A stretch of DNA of 64,000 nucleotides from Pusillimonas sp. UBA3987 (GTDB lineage Bacteria; Pseudomonadota; Gammaproteobacteria; Burkholderiales; Burkholderiaceae_B): contig DGCD01000018.1 of assembly GCA_002384935.1 (NCBI GenBank), positions 224,010 to 288,009 on the forward strand. The letters are read 5' to 3'. Shown here one piece after another: positions 56,037-63,720 of the stretch (position 1 is its first letter; every line of letters starts with the position of its first letter). The notes below the pieces were generated by a model. That model ran no database searches. It had not been told where the DNA came from and was given only the letters and a program-made list of their open reading frames with translations. The position numbers and the translations under genes are program-made.

Positions 56037-57167
56037 TTAGTTAAGCAACAGGTTTTCGAGGGTACGCCGGTAAATATTCTTTAACGGTTCCAGGGCGGCA
56101 AGGTCGATATGTTCGTTAATTTGATGAATGCTGGCATTAATGGGGCCAAACTCCACCACTTGCGGACACATTTTTGCAATAAAGCGCCCGTCTGATGTCC
56201 CACCGGTGGTGGAAAGCTCCGCGGCAACACCGGTTTCCTCTTTAATTGCCTGGCATAGCGCCCTGCTTAAGGCGCCTTCTTCGGTTAGAAAGGGCTGGCC
56301 GCTGAGAGTCCAGACCAGGTCGTATTCGATGCCATGCTGGTCGAGCACGGCGTGAACCTTTTGCTTGAGCGATTCGGGCGTGCTTTCGGTGGAAAAACGA
56401 AAGTTGAACATGACTTGCGCGGTGCCGGGGACGACATTGGTGGCCCCTGTGCCGGAATGCAGATTGGAAATCTGGAAAGTGGTGGGGGGGAAGTAGTCGT
56501 TGCCGTTGTCCCATTCTGCTTGTGTGAGTGCCTGCAAGGCAGGGGCCAGCACATGAATCGGGTTAACGGCCAGATGGGGATACGCCACGTGGCCTTGTTT
56601 TCCCTTAACCGTCAAATGACCCGATAACGAGCCCCGGCGCCCGTTTTTAATGGTATCGCCCAATGTTTTGGACGACGTGGGCTCACCGACAATGCAAAAG
56701 TCAAATTTTTCCTGACGTGCCGATAGCGCTTCGCATACTTTAACCGTGCCATTAACCGACGGGCCTTCTTCGTCGGATGTAATAAGCATGGCAATGGACC
56801 CTTTGTGGTCGGGGTGCTGAGCGACGAATTCTTCGGCGGCAATGGTAAAAGCCGCAATCGAGCTTTTCATGTCGGCTGCGCCGCGGCCATACAGGAAACC
56901 GTTTTTTTCCGTGGGTTCGAAAGGGGGCGTGTCCCATTGCTCGAGCGGGCCTGTTGGAACCACGTCGGTATGGCCTGCAAACACCACACAGGGCGCTTGC
57001 GTCCCTTTGCGTAACCATAAGTTGGTGACTTCGGCAAAAGCCAGCGTTTCGCTATTGAACCCTGCCTTGGCAAGGCGTTCAGACAACAAAGGCTGACAAC
57101 CCGCGTCGTCGGGTGTAACCGACGCACGGGCGATCAGTGCTTTGGTGAGATCCAGCACAGAAGACAT
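56037..57167 (-). CDS. dapE: Succinyl-diaminopimelate desuccinylase
   Basis: A 376-residue di-zinc peptidase-like enzyme of lysine/diaminopimelate synthesis. Metal ligands lie in FAGHTDVVPTG, GRGAADMKSS and TSDEEGPSVNGT, with the final His in ASIHQINEHI. Its ATG overlaps the dapD stop (TGATG). Together with dapD and dapC it covers the succinylase branch steps in the window. Confidence 0.96.
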   Translation of the reverse strand: MSSVLDLTKALIARASVTPDDAGCQPLLSERLAKAGFNSETLAFAEVTNLWLRKGTQAPCVVFAGHTDVVPTGPLEQWDTPPFEPTEKNGFLYGRGAADMKSSIAAFTIAAEEFVAQHPDHKGSIAMLITSDEEGPSVNGTVKVCEALSARQEKFDFCIVGEPTSSKTLGDTIKNGRRGSLSGHLTVKGKQGHVAYPHLAVNPIHVLAPALQALTQAEWDNGNDYFPPTTFQISNLHSGTGATNVVPGTAQVMFNFRFSTESTPESLKQKVHAVLDQHGIEYDLVWTLSGQPFLTEEGALSRALCQAIKEETGVAAELSTTGGTSDGRFIAKMCPQVVEFGPINASIHQINEHIDLAALEPLKNIYRRTLENLLLN

Positions 57168-57988
57168 CAGGCCCTCAATAGTTCGTTAATGCTGGTTTTG
57201 GCACGGGTTTGCGCATCGACACGCTTGACGATAACCGCGCATGCCAGGCTGTGTGAGCCATCGGCTGCGGGCAGGGTGCCGGGCACAACCACCGAACCGG
57301 ATGGTACCCGGCCATAAATGATTTCACTGGTCGTGCGGTCGTAGATTTTGGTGCTTTGCGACAGGAACACACCCATGGCCAGCACGGAGTTCTCTTCCAC
57401 AATGACGCCTTCAACGACTTCGGAGCGGGCGCCAATAAAGCAGTTGTCTTCAATAATAGTGGGGTTGGCCTGCAGGGGTTCCAGCACGCCACCAATGCCG
57501 ACACCGCCCGACAAATGAACGTTCTTGCCGATTTGGGCGCATGAGCCAACAGTGGCCCAGGTGTCGACCATACTGCCTTCGTCGACATACGCGCCAATAT
57601 TCACATACGAAGGCATGAGCACGACATTTTTGCCAATAAACGAGCCTTTGCGTGCCACGGCCGGCGGCACCACGCGGAACCCGCCTTTGGCGAAATCGGC
57701 TTCGGTGTAGTCGGCAAACTTCAGGCCGACTTTGTCGTAGTATTGAACCGGTGCCTGACCAACAATATGGTTGTTTTCAAGGCGGAACGAGAGCAATACG
57801 GCTTTCTTGACCCACTGGTGCACAACCCAGTCGCCGTCTTTCTTTTCGGCAACGCGCAGCGTGCCCTGGTCAAGTTTGGCCAGCGTATCTTCAACGGCCT
57901 CGCGCACGGCTGCGCCGGCGGTGGCGGGGCTGATGTCGGCACGGTTTTCCCAAGCCTGTTCAATGGTGTTCTGTAAATCGTTGCTCAT
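57167..57988 (-). CDS. dapD: 2,3,4,5-tetrahydropyridine-2,6-dicarboxylate N-succinyltransferase
   Basis: A 273-residue enzyme with a left-handed beta-helix built from hexapeptide repeats (SYVNIGAYVDEGSMVDTWAT and IEDNCFIGARSEVVEGVIVE). It succinylates tetrahydrodipicolinate, committing flux to diaminopimelate for peptidoglycan and lysine. Placed between dapC and dapE on the same strand, 98 bases downstream of dapC. Confidence 0.97.
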   Translation of the reverse strand: MSNDLQNTIEQAWENRADISPATAGAAVREAVEDTLAKLDQGTLRVAEKKDGDWVVHQWVKKAVLLSFRLENNHIVGQAPVQYYDKVGLKFADYTEADFAKGGFRVVPPAVARKGSFIGKNVVLMPSYVNIGAYVDEGSMVDTWATVGSCAQIGKNVHLSGGVGIGGVLEPLQANPTIIEDNCFIGARSEVVEGVIVEENSVLAMGVFLSQSTKIYDRTTSEIIYGRVPSGSVVVPGTLPAADGSHSLACAVIVKRVDAQTRAKTSINELLRA

Positions 57989-58086
57989 AATATTTTTTCA
58001 GGTTAAAGGTTGGAAGTTGAAAATGTTGACTCGATTGTAGTTGACTCTGCCCGGCCTGTTGGGCCTGGATCGTTTCGTTGCCATTG

Positions 58087-59280
58087 CTACGCCCGTTGCT
58101 TTAGAAAAGCGGCGATGCGGTGGGCGGCTTCGACACACTGTTCCGTGCCCGCTACCAGCGCCATACGCACGCGGTTCTGGCCCGGGTTCACGCCGTGTGC
58201 CTCGCGCGCCAGAAAGCTGCCGGGCAAGACAGTGACCCCCGCATGGGCGTGCAGGTCCAGCGTGAACTCAGTGTCGGCGTAGGGAGTCGGGGCCCAAAGA
58301 TAGAAGCCCGCCTGCGGCTTTTCAACAGGCAGTACCGGCTGCAGAATGGGCAGGACAGCATCGAATTTTTCGCGATACAGCCGCCGGTTCATGGCTACGT
58401 GCTGCTCGTCATTCCATGCGGCGATACTGGCCTTGGAAACGACCGCGCTCATGGCGCTGCCATGGTAGGTTCGATATAAAAGAAAAGCCTTCATGATGTC
58501 GGCATCGCCGGCCACGAAGCCCGAACGCAGCCCCGGTACGTTGGAGCGCTTCGACAGGCTGGAAAAACTGACCAGGTTCTTGTAGGTGTCACGCCCCAGT
58601 TGACGGGCAGCCTGCAGCCCGCCCAACGGCTTTTCAGCGTCGTTGAAGTAGATTTCAGAATAGCACTCGTCGGCGGCAATAACAAAGTTGAATTCATCAC
58701 TTAAGGCAAACAAGGTGCGCCATTCGTCCAGTGTCATGACGTTGCCGGCCGGGTTGCCGGGCGAACAGATAAATACCAGACGCGTGCGCTGCCATACCTC
58801 ACGCGGAATGGCTTGCCAGTCGCAGCCGAACTGACGTTCGGCTTCGGCGTTAATGTAATAGGGCTGTGCGCCTGCCAGAATCGCCGCGCCTTCATAAATT
58901 TGGTAGAAGGGGTTGGGGCACACCACATAAGCGCCCGCCTTTGGGTCAACCACGGCCTGGGTAAACGAGAACAATGCTTCGCGCGACCCCAGTGCCGGCA
59001 GGATTTGCGTATCCGGGTTCGGGGCTGGGATGTCGTATCGCCGTGCAATCCATTGTGCAATGGTTTCCCGCAGTGCGGGGTCGCCCTTGGTGGGAGGGTA
59101 CGCGGCAAGTCCGTCTAGCGACGCAGCAAGCACTTCCTTGATGAACGGGGGTGTATCGTGCTTGGGTTCACCAATCGACAGACTAATGGGATCGGAATGG
59201 GGTGCAGTTGTGCTTTGCGCCAGTAACTGCCGAAGTTTTTCGAAGGGGTAGGGATGCAGGTTGCCAAGAAGCGGGTTCAT
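58087..59280 (-). CDS. dapC: Succinyldiaminopimelate transaminase
   Basis: A 397-residue class I/II aminotransferase dependent on PLP. The PLP lysine is in SFSSLSKRSNVPGLRSGFVA, and the aspartate/tyrosine contacts are in FVIAADECYSEIYF. The opening LHPYPFEKLRQLL and SIGEPKHDTPPFIKEVL match the DapC subgroup, which suits its place next to dapD and dapE. A general aminotransferase role is less likely. It starts the dap series on the minus strand. Confidence 0.92.
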   Translation of the reverse strand: MNPLLGNLHPYPFEKLRQLLAQSTTAPHSDPISLSIGEPKHDTPPFIKEVLAASLDGLAAYPPTKGDPALRETIAQWIARRYDIPAPNPDTQILPALGSREALFSFTQAVVDPKAGAYVVCPNPFYQIYEGAAILAGAQPYYINAEAERQFGCDWQAIPREVWQRTRLVFICSPGNPAGNVMTLDEWRTLFALSDEFNFVIAADECYSEIYFNDAEKPLGGLQAARQLGRDTYKNLVSFSSLSKRSNVPGLRSGFVAGDADIMKAFLLYRTYHGSAMSAVVSKASIAAWNDEQHVAMNRRLYREKFDAVLPILQPVLPVEKPQAGFYLWAPTPYADTEFTLDLHAHAGVTVLPGSFLAREAHGVNPGQNRVRMALVAGTEQCVEAAHRIAAFLKQRA

Positions 59281-59353
59281 TATGTTGTATGTGCCCTGGT
59301 TGCGTGTAACCCGTCATTTTAACAAGCCGGAAAAACTTGTTTATGTGTGTGTC

Positions 59354-59401
59354 ATTTACATCTGATAGAGCGCTTGGGCACAGGTCTTGCTCCATGTAAA
59401 T
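59354..59401. repeat. Spaced inverted repeat upstream of the Gln/Asn-rich gene
   Basis: ATTTACAT (59354-59361) and ATGTAAAT (59394-59401) are perfect 8-base inverted copies, 32 bases apart, just upstream of the start region. Possible operator or chance. Confidence 0.35.
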
Positions 59402-59439
59402 ACGGAGGATGCCCGATGCATTCATTGAAGGAGTTCATC

Positions 59440-59622
59440 ATGACCCAGCAGAACCAACAGAACCAGAACCAACAGAATCAGCAGAATCAGCAGAATCAGC
59501 AGAATCAGCAGAATCAGCAGAATCAGCAGAATCAGCAGAATCAGCAAAATCAGCAAAATCAGCAGAGTCAGCAAAATCAGCGCAACCAGCAAAATCAACA
59601 GAACGAGCAAAATCGGAAGTAA
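59440..59622 (+). CDS. Gln/Asn-repeat protein of unknown function
   Basis: A 60-residue protein in which 53 residues are Gln (35) or Asn (18). The only others are the initial Met-Thr, one Ser, two Arg, one Glu and a final Lys. It reads as repeated Gln-Asn-Gln units with no signal peptide or membrane segment. AAGGAG six bases before the ATG at 59440 and an 11-bp-stem terminator 40 bases after the stop argue that it is a real, separately transcribed gene. An in-frame start at 59416 would include the ribosome site. Such composition is typical of prion-like or disordered proteins, but a function cannot be named. Confidence 0.65.
   Translation: MTQQNQQNQNQQNQQNQQNQQNQQNQQNQQNQQNQQNQQNQQSQQNQRNQQNQQNEQNRK
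59473..59580 (+). repeat. 9-bp tandem repeat (CAGAATCAG) within the Gln/Asn gene
   Basis: Eight perfect copies of CAGAATCAG lie at 59473-59544, followed by four copies with one change each, to 59580. The phase matches the codons, so each unit encodes Gln-Asn-Gln and gain or loss of units keeps the frame. Confidence 0.97.
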
Positions 59623-59664
59623 AAATGCCGTTCGAGCCTGACGTCGATATTGGGCTGCATTAGA

Positions 59665-59697
59665 CGAAAGCCGCTACACAGCGGCTTTCGTTATTTA
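59665..59697 (+). terminator. Intrinsic terminator after the Gln/Asn-rich gene
   Basis: CGAAAGCCGCT and AGCGGCTTTCG pair perfectly over 11 bases around ACAC, followed by TTATTT. Confidence 0.9.
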
Positions 59698-59850
59698 ATC
59701 TGAGACGAAGCCCAGGTGGTTGCCAGCGGGAGACCACAGCGGCTGGATGTCGTTGGACGGGCCCATGGTCATTTGCCACAGTTTGCCGCCGTCTAGCGGC
59801 ACATTCCACAGCTTAGATACGGTAGCGTCCTTTTTCTTGTCAATCGATTC
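59695..59850 (-). pseudogene. Remnant of an S9-peptidase/TolB-type beta-propeller gene
   Basis: Fifty-one codons on the minus strand read like one propeller blade of a prolyl-oligopeptidase-family protein: KLWNVPLDGGKLWQMTMG, then DIQPLWSPAGNHLGFVSD. The hallmark is W-SPDG-x-x-x-x-F-SD, here with Ala for Asp. Both ends of the gene are missing: upstream the sequence loses family character, and a stop follows directly after FVSD. It is probably debris of an earlier gene trimmed by rearrangement. Confidence 0.6.
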
Positions 59851-59982
59851 GATACAGCAAGATACGTACCGAGACCTTCGTCTTACCCGGAATCGTAACT
59901 TTGCGACACCCTTACACAGGGTGGCTACCGTGGCATGAGGCTTGCTAGCTAAGGTGCTCACGCCCAATAATCTGGAGTATTT

Positions 59983-60483
59983 ATGACTACTAAAACCTTG
60001 CATGATCTCTTTGTACACATGTTGTCGGATATCTACAGCGCCGAGAAGCAATTGACCAAAGCTTTGCCAAAACTGGCACGAGCTTCGACCGACAGTGATT
60101 TGGCGGCTGCGTTAAAGCAGCATCTGGAAGAAAACCACGGTCAAATAGAGCGTATCGACGAGATTGTGGAAACGTGCAGTATCAAGCTTAAACGTATGAA
60201 ATGTGCCGCCATGGAGGGCCTCGTTGAGGAAGCCAAGGAAGTTATCGACGAGATCGAAAAGGGGCCCGTGCTAGACGCTGCATTAATCGCCGCCGCACAG
60301 AAAGTAAAACATTACGAAATCGCCAGTTACGGCACGCTCTGCACCATAGCCAAGCAACTGGGTGAGAAAGATGCCCTGCGCCTGCTGAAGGAGACCATGG
60401 CAGAAGAAAAAGCCACCGACGAGAAACTCACCATGATTGCGGAATCCGGTGCCAACCAAGAAGCCGCCGGCAAGTCGGCATAA
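59983..60483 (+). CDS. DUF892 ferritin-like protein (YciE/YciF type)
   Basis: A 166-residue all-helical protein of the YciE/YciF (DUF892) family. It opens with LHDLFVHMLSDIYSAEKQLTKALPKLARAS, given here as the motif DIYSAEKQL. Carboxylates and histidines typical of a ferritin-like di-metal site follow in HLEENHGQIERIDEIVE and KVKHYEIASYGTLC. The family is linked to general stress and hyperosmotic response; the biochemical role is not settled. CTGGAG precedes the ATG. It stands next to the DUF421 gene on the same strand. Confidence 0.88.
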   Translation: MTTKTLHDLFVHMLSDIYSAEKQLTKALPKLARASTDSDLAAALKQHLEENHGQIERIDEIVETCSIKLKRMKCAAMEGLVEEAKEVIDEIEKGPVLDAALIAAAQKVKHYEIASYGTLCTIAKQLGEKDALRLLKETMAEEKATDEKLTMIAESGANQEAAGKSA

Positions 60484-60561
60484 GCGACGGGCCTGCACAG
60501 CGGGGTAGTTGAAAGCGTGGCTTGCAGGGCAAGCAATGGGATGTTTGTAAAGGAGTGAACC

Positions 60562-61026
60562 TTGTTCGATATGCAGCTTCCCTGGTGGGAATTCATTGTG
60601 CGAGCGTTGCTCGTTTATCTGGCTTTAATGATTATGGTCCGTGTTTCGGGTAAACGGACTATTTCTCAATACACGCCTTTTGACTTGCTTGTCGTTGTGC
60701 TCTTGAGTGAATCTGTTTCTAATTCCTTGTCGGGTGGGGATGAGTCCATTCCAGGGGGCTTAATTTTGGCCGCGACGCTATTTTTGCTGAACGTGGTAGC
60801 GGCACTTGTTGCCTCGCGCAGCAAGAAGGCTGAACAGATCATTGAAGGCTCACCCGTCATTATCGGGCGAAACGGCAGATGGAATGAGCGCGTACTTAAA
60901 GCGCAACGCATCGGCAGCAACGAGCTGGCTAGTGCGTTGCGAGAGTCGGACTGCAAGCTTGAGGACATGGCCTGTGCCGTTCTTGAAGCCAACGGGGTGA
61001 TCGCCATCCTGAAAAAAGAAAGCTGA
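60562..61026 (+). CDS. DUF421 (YetF-like) membrane protein
   Basis: A 154-residue protein with three N-terminal helices, beginning FIVRALLVYLALMIMVRVSG, then the family motif GKRTISQYTPFDLLVVVLLSE. A soluble domain follows (GSPVIIGRNGRWNERVLKA, then ALRESDCKLEDMACAVLEAN). YetF-type proteins are common in stress and spore gene sets; function unknown. The TTG at 60562 has AGGAG seven bases upstream and is preferred to an ATG three codons later. Seventy-eight bases after the first DUF892 gene, probably cotranscribed. Confidence 0.86.
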   Translation: MFDMQLPWWEFIVRALLVYLALMIMVRVSGKRTISQYTPFDLLVVVLLSESVSNSLSGGDESIPGGLILAATLFLLNVVAALVASRSKKAEQIIEGSPVIIGRNGRWNERVLKAQRIGSNELASALRESDCKLEDMACAVLEANGVIAILKKES

Positions 61027-61089
61027 TCAATAAGGCGCCGTTCCGCTTTTTCGGGCGGCGTGAGTCGCTTTGAGTAGACTGGCAGCCAT

Positions 61090-61599
61090 TCAATGTTTGG
61101 CCGTTGTGCCCGACGCTGCGTCACGCCGTAGAAATTCCTGAGTAATCGTTGCGATCTGGTCGCCCAGCCACTCAGCTATGGCCTCTTCCTGAGGAAGGAT
61201 GGCTTCACACAGCCGCTTTGTTTCAGTATCGCCTGCAAGATCGGCTGCGGCAATGAGGCTCCTATAGGAGGCGATTTCCATATGCGCGAAGGTGTAGCTG
61301 GCCATCGTGGCCTTTACGACCTCGTCCGAGACGAACATGCCACTTAAGCCTTGAGCAGTAGCGGTAACTTTACCAGCCATGTCTTTCATCGTGGCGGTAT
61401 CTTCGCCCAGACGCTCCAAACATTCTCGTATTATCCGGGCTTGTTGGCGGGTTTCTTCGCAATGGGCTTGCAGCTTGACTTTGAGCTCAGGGTAGTTTTC
61501 CAGTCTTTCAGCGGTACGGGTAAACATGGTCTCTGCTTGCTGCTCCATGGCATGGGCATCTCGCAACCAGTCGAGTAGGTTTTTTTGTACATCGGTCAT
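61090..61599 (-). CDS. Second DUF892 ferritin-like protein
   Basis: A 169-residue helical protein of the same DUF892 family as the gene at 59983. It opens LLDWLRDAHAMEQQAETMFT and has HCEETRQQARIIRECLERLG and FAHMEIASYRSLIAAADLAG. It is clearly diverged from the first copy (short motifs agree, most positions do not), so it is a paralogue rather than a recent duplicate. Convergent with DUF421. Its TATTCTCCG leader on the minus strand contains a GGAG site before the ATG. Confidence 0.85.
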   Translation of the reverse strand: MTDVQKNLLDWLRDAHAMEQQAETMFTRTAERLENYPELKVKLQAHCEETRQQARIIRECLERLGEDTATMKDMAGKVTATAQGLSGMFVSDEVVKATMASYTFAHMEIASYRSLIAAADLAGDTETKRLCEAILPQEEAIAEWLGDQIATITQEFLRRDAASGTTAKH

Positions 61600-61966
61600 C
61601 TGTATTCTCCGGGGGGTAAGGGGTCAGTTGCCCGGTAAACCTCAGCAAACGCCATACCTGAAAACAGGCCGTCAAAAAAATTGTCGTCATTCCCTTTCCC
61701 ATTATCTCGTCAGACGGTTCTAACAGGCACAGTGATTGCTGCTTGCGTTGTGGTTCCGAAGTGTCGAGTTCCAAAATCGTCAATCTTTAAGGAGGCTCCA
61801 TATGGGCCTAATAAACAATCTGTGGGACAACCGAGGCACGCCGCTGGATCAGCAACGATTCACTTGGCGCGATATGGTTGCTGTCAGCTGATCATGCCCC
61901 CCGCGTGCACGACTCTATGCTTGGCTTATGAACATTCGGCATATTTGGTTCTAACGTATCGTCAAT
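61600..61966. other. Intergenic region with a short leader-like frame
   Basis: This 367-base stretch separates the second DUF892 gene from ctaG. No full gene is visible. A 29-codon frame with a strong ribosome site (61802-61891, plus strand) is the only marked element. A promoter for the DUF892 gene must lie near 61600-61700 on the minus strand. Confidence 0.6.
61802..61891 (+). CDS. Short frame or 5' remnant with strong ribosome site
   Basis: An ATG frame of 29 codons (begins MGLINNLWDNRGTPLDQQRF and ends TGA at 61889) has AAGGAGG 7 bases upstream. I do not recognise the peptide. It has Trp-rich, polar character without a signal or membrane helix. Either it is a genuine small protein, or it is the start of a gene whose remainder was lost; no continuation in another frame looks convincing. 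Confidence 0.35.
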   Translation: MGLINNLWDNRGTPLDQQRFTWRDMVAVS

Positions 61967-62797
61967 TCATGATGCGCGGTCGACAACGTAAGTGCGCCGT
62001 CGATCAAAGAGCTTCGTTGGTGATGCGCTCCGGCGTTGGAACCAAGCCGCGAAGAACGCGACAATGAGCAGTAGTTCTGCGAAATCGCCACCGTAATACA
62101 TCCACTGCGCGGCAGTCTGGATTTCACTAATGTCGGCCATGGTGCCACGCGGATAACTATAGGCGAACATGATTTTGCCAAGAATAGCGTGTGCGGCTGT
62201 AGCAAGAAACACCACTACAAGGCGTGTGTACATTCCAGGACGGTGAGGGGCTGGGTCGGGGCCGGCGATTGACCAGGTAAAGAGGTAGCCGGAAACTATG
62301 AAATGGATATGCAGCAAAACGTGCATCGTCGGACTTGTAAGGCTGAACGCGTAAAGAGGAGTGAGGTAAAGGACATACATGCCTCCTATATCGAGCACAG
62401 CCGCCGTAATGGGATGAATAACCAAGCGGATTGGCGGCACCGCAAGGAGAGCAACGATGCCACGAGCGACGGTGGAAGATACATTTCGCAGGAGAAGCGT
62501 GCCTGGTGCGCCCAGCGCCAATCCGAGCGGAGCAAACATTCCAAGCATAAGATGCTGAACCATATGCCCGCGTAGGTCGCTATGAGCCCACTCGGAGATC
62601 GCCGGCGACATCGAGAAAATTATCAGCAGTATTCCGACCGTAAAGCTTGTGACGCGCCAATTGCTCCATGAAGCGGTTTGGCGTTCTTTCCTTGCGGCAA
62701 ATAGATAGATGCAGAGTAAAATCGCGGGAAGAAGGTTAAATAGCACTAATTGTGCAATGAAACCACTAGAACCAACATGGTGAGTGGCGTGGTCCAT
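61967..62797 (-). CDS. Caa3-type cytochrome c oxidase assembly factor CtaG-like
   Basis: A 276-residue inner-membrane protein with about seven helices and the CtaG (caa3_CtaG) pattern. Membrane-facing histidines are in AHSDLRGHMVQHLMLGMFAP and in MHVLLHIHFIVSGYLFTWSI, with RPGMYTRLVVVFLATAAHAI near the end. The family helps insert copper into haem-copper oxidases; no oxidase genes are in the window. It starts six bases after the DUF2243 gene stop, a pairing I have commonly seen described for these two families. Confidence 0.87.
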   Translation of the reverse strand: MDHATHHVGSSGFIAQLVLFNLLPAILLCIYLFAARKERQTASWSNWRVTSFTVGILLIIFSMSPAISEWAHSDLRGHMVQHLMLGMFAPLGLALGAPGTLLLRNVSSTVARGIVALLAVPPIRLVIHPITAAVLDIGGMYVLYLTPLYAFSLTSPTMHVLLHIHFIVSGYLFTWSIAGPDPAPHRPGMYTRLVVVFLATAAHAILGKIMFAYSYPRGTMADISEIQTAAQWMYYGGDFAELLLIVAFFAAWFQRRSASPTKLFDRRRTYVVDRAS

Positions 62798-62803
62798 TTT
62801 CTG

Positions 62804-63286
62804 TCAGGTTCTCGCGAAGCTGGAAGCAGTGTTATGGACTCGGGCGCGCCACGCAAGCACGAATCCGATCACAAGCAGCAAAAGGCCAAAACCATTCCAT
62901 GCCAAGTCATACAGAAGCGGGTCGTCGACGTAGCGGACCTGATGTAATCTTAATAACTTATGATTGACTATTCCATCAAACAGCTGAAAGCCGCCAAGCC
63001 CAAAGAAAAAACCGGCCCAAGCGGAAAAGCCAGCCAATGCACGACGAGCGCGCAGATCGCCGAACATGAAAAAGCCAAGCACAAACAGAATCAATTCCGC
63101 AGCGTGCAGCAAACCGTCGGATAATAGCGCGAAGGCGGGAGTGGCCCAGTCGAAGAAGTGATGCCAGGCCAGGATTTGATGAAAGATAATCTCATCCACC
63201 GCTGCCATAGTGCCGATGCCCAGTAGTACCCCGGTGATTAACGAGCGCTTGGCATTTAATCTTTGATTTGTATCGGGATGTATCAT
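62804..63286 (-). CDS. DUF2243 membrane protein
   Basis: A 160-residue protein with four membrane helices: LITGVLLGIGTMAAVDEIIF with the polar motif FHQILAWHHFFDW, then AELILFVLGFFMFGDL, GFSAWAGFFFGLGGFQLFDG and a last one at LLLLVIGFVLAW. IVNHKLLRLHQVRY is also a family mark. Function unknown. It is the first gene of a two-gene minus-strand unit with ctaG. Confidence 0.88.
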   Translation of the reverse strand: MIHPDTNQRLNAKRSLITGVLLGIGTMAAVDEIIFHQILAWHHFFDWATPAFALLSDGLLHAAELILFVLGFFMFGDLRARRALAGFSAWAGFFFGLGGFQLFDGIVNHKLLRLHQVRYVDDPLLYDLAWNGFGLLLLVIGFVLAWRARVHNTASSFART

Positions 63287-63488
63287 TGATTTTGCCTAAG
63301 AGATATGCGGTTTGCGATGTCCAACTAACCGTGGAGCTGGTCGCGACCCTTTTCCAAGCCAAGATGATTTGAATAGTAGTAGACGGCGGGAGTCTGCCAG
63401 CAACTCTTATTCCCGATACGGAATCTTCGTGTTCCAAAAAAATCTGTAACGAACGTGTTTCAATGGGGCACGTCCTTCAATAGGGATT

Positions 63489-63516
63489 TTGCTGTGACCA
63501 ATTCTACTGTTATACT
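63489..63516 (+). promoter_or_regulatory. Candidate promoter of tRNA-Leu
   Basis: TTGCTG and TATACT separated by 16 bases, ending 17 bases before the tRNA. It is the only good -10 in the 247-base gap after the DUF2243 gene, which otherwise shows nothing recognisable. Confidence 0.5.
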
Positions 63517-63533
63517 ATCTGGCTTTCCAGCAT

Positions 63534-63618
63534 GCGAACGTGGCGGAATTGGTAGACGCACCAGATTTAGGTTCTGGCGCCGAGAGGTGTGAGAGTTCGA
63601 GTCTCTCCGTTCGCACCA
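63534..63618 (+). tRNA. tRNA-Leu (anticodon UAG)
   Basis: An 85-base class II tRNA. The acceptor stem GCGAACG pairs with CGTTCGC, followed by A and an encoded CCA. The anticodon stem CCAGA/TCTGG encloses the loop TTTAGGT with anticodon TAG. The short variable arm follows, and the T arm is GAGAG-TTCGAGT-CTCTC. It reads CUA and related leucine codons. tRNA 3' ends are common integration sites; the IS fragment 64 bases downstream and the accessory genes on the other side fit that setting. Confidence 0.97.
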
Positions 63619-63720
63619 TCTATTTGAAATCCATTGATTGCCTATAATCAAAACCTTTAAAAATCGGCTCTACCCCATAAATGAACTGACCCCAATTAGT
63701 TGGACATTTGAAGCGGATAG

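Noticed and set aside
59473..59580. Possible CRISPR array
   Set aside because: The 9-bp units are directly adjacent with no spacers and lie in a coding frame.
59422..59610. A Leu/Ile-rich minus-strand frame opposite the repeat
   Set aside because: It arises only from the repeat read on the other strand, without a start signal.
59409..59663. A second frame through the 9-bp repeat giving a Glu/Ser/Ala-rich protein
   Set aside because: It lacks a ribosome site at its start and runs to the base of the terminator stem; the Gln/Asn frame has the good site.
61681..62067. A 128-codon plus-strand frame between the DUF892 and ctaG genes
   Set aside because: It overlaps the end of ctaG, has no ribosome site and no recognisable motif.
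63192..63651. Short minus-strand frames between the DUF2243 gene and the IS end
   Set aside because: One overlaps the DUF2243 start; the other is antisense to tRNA-Leu.
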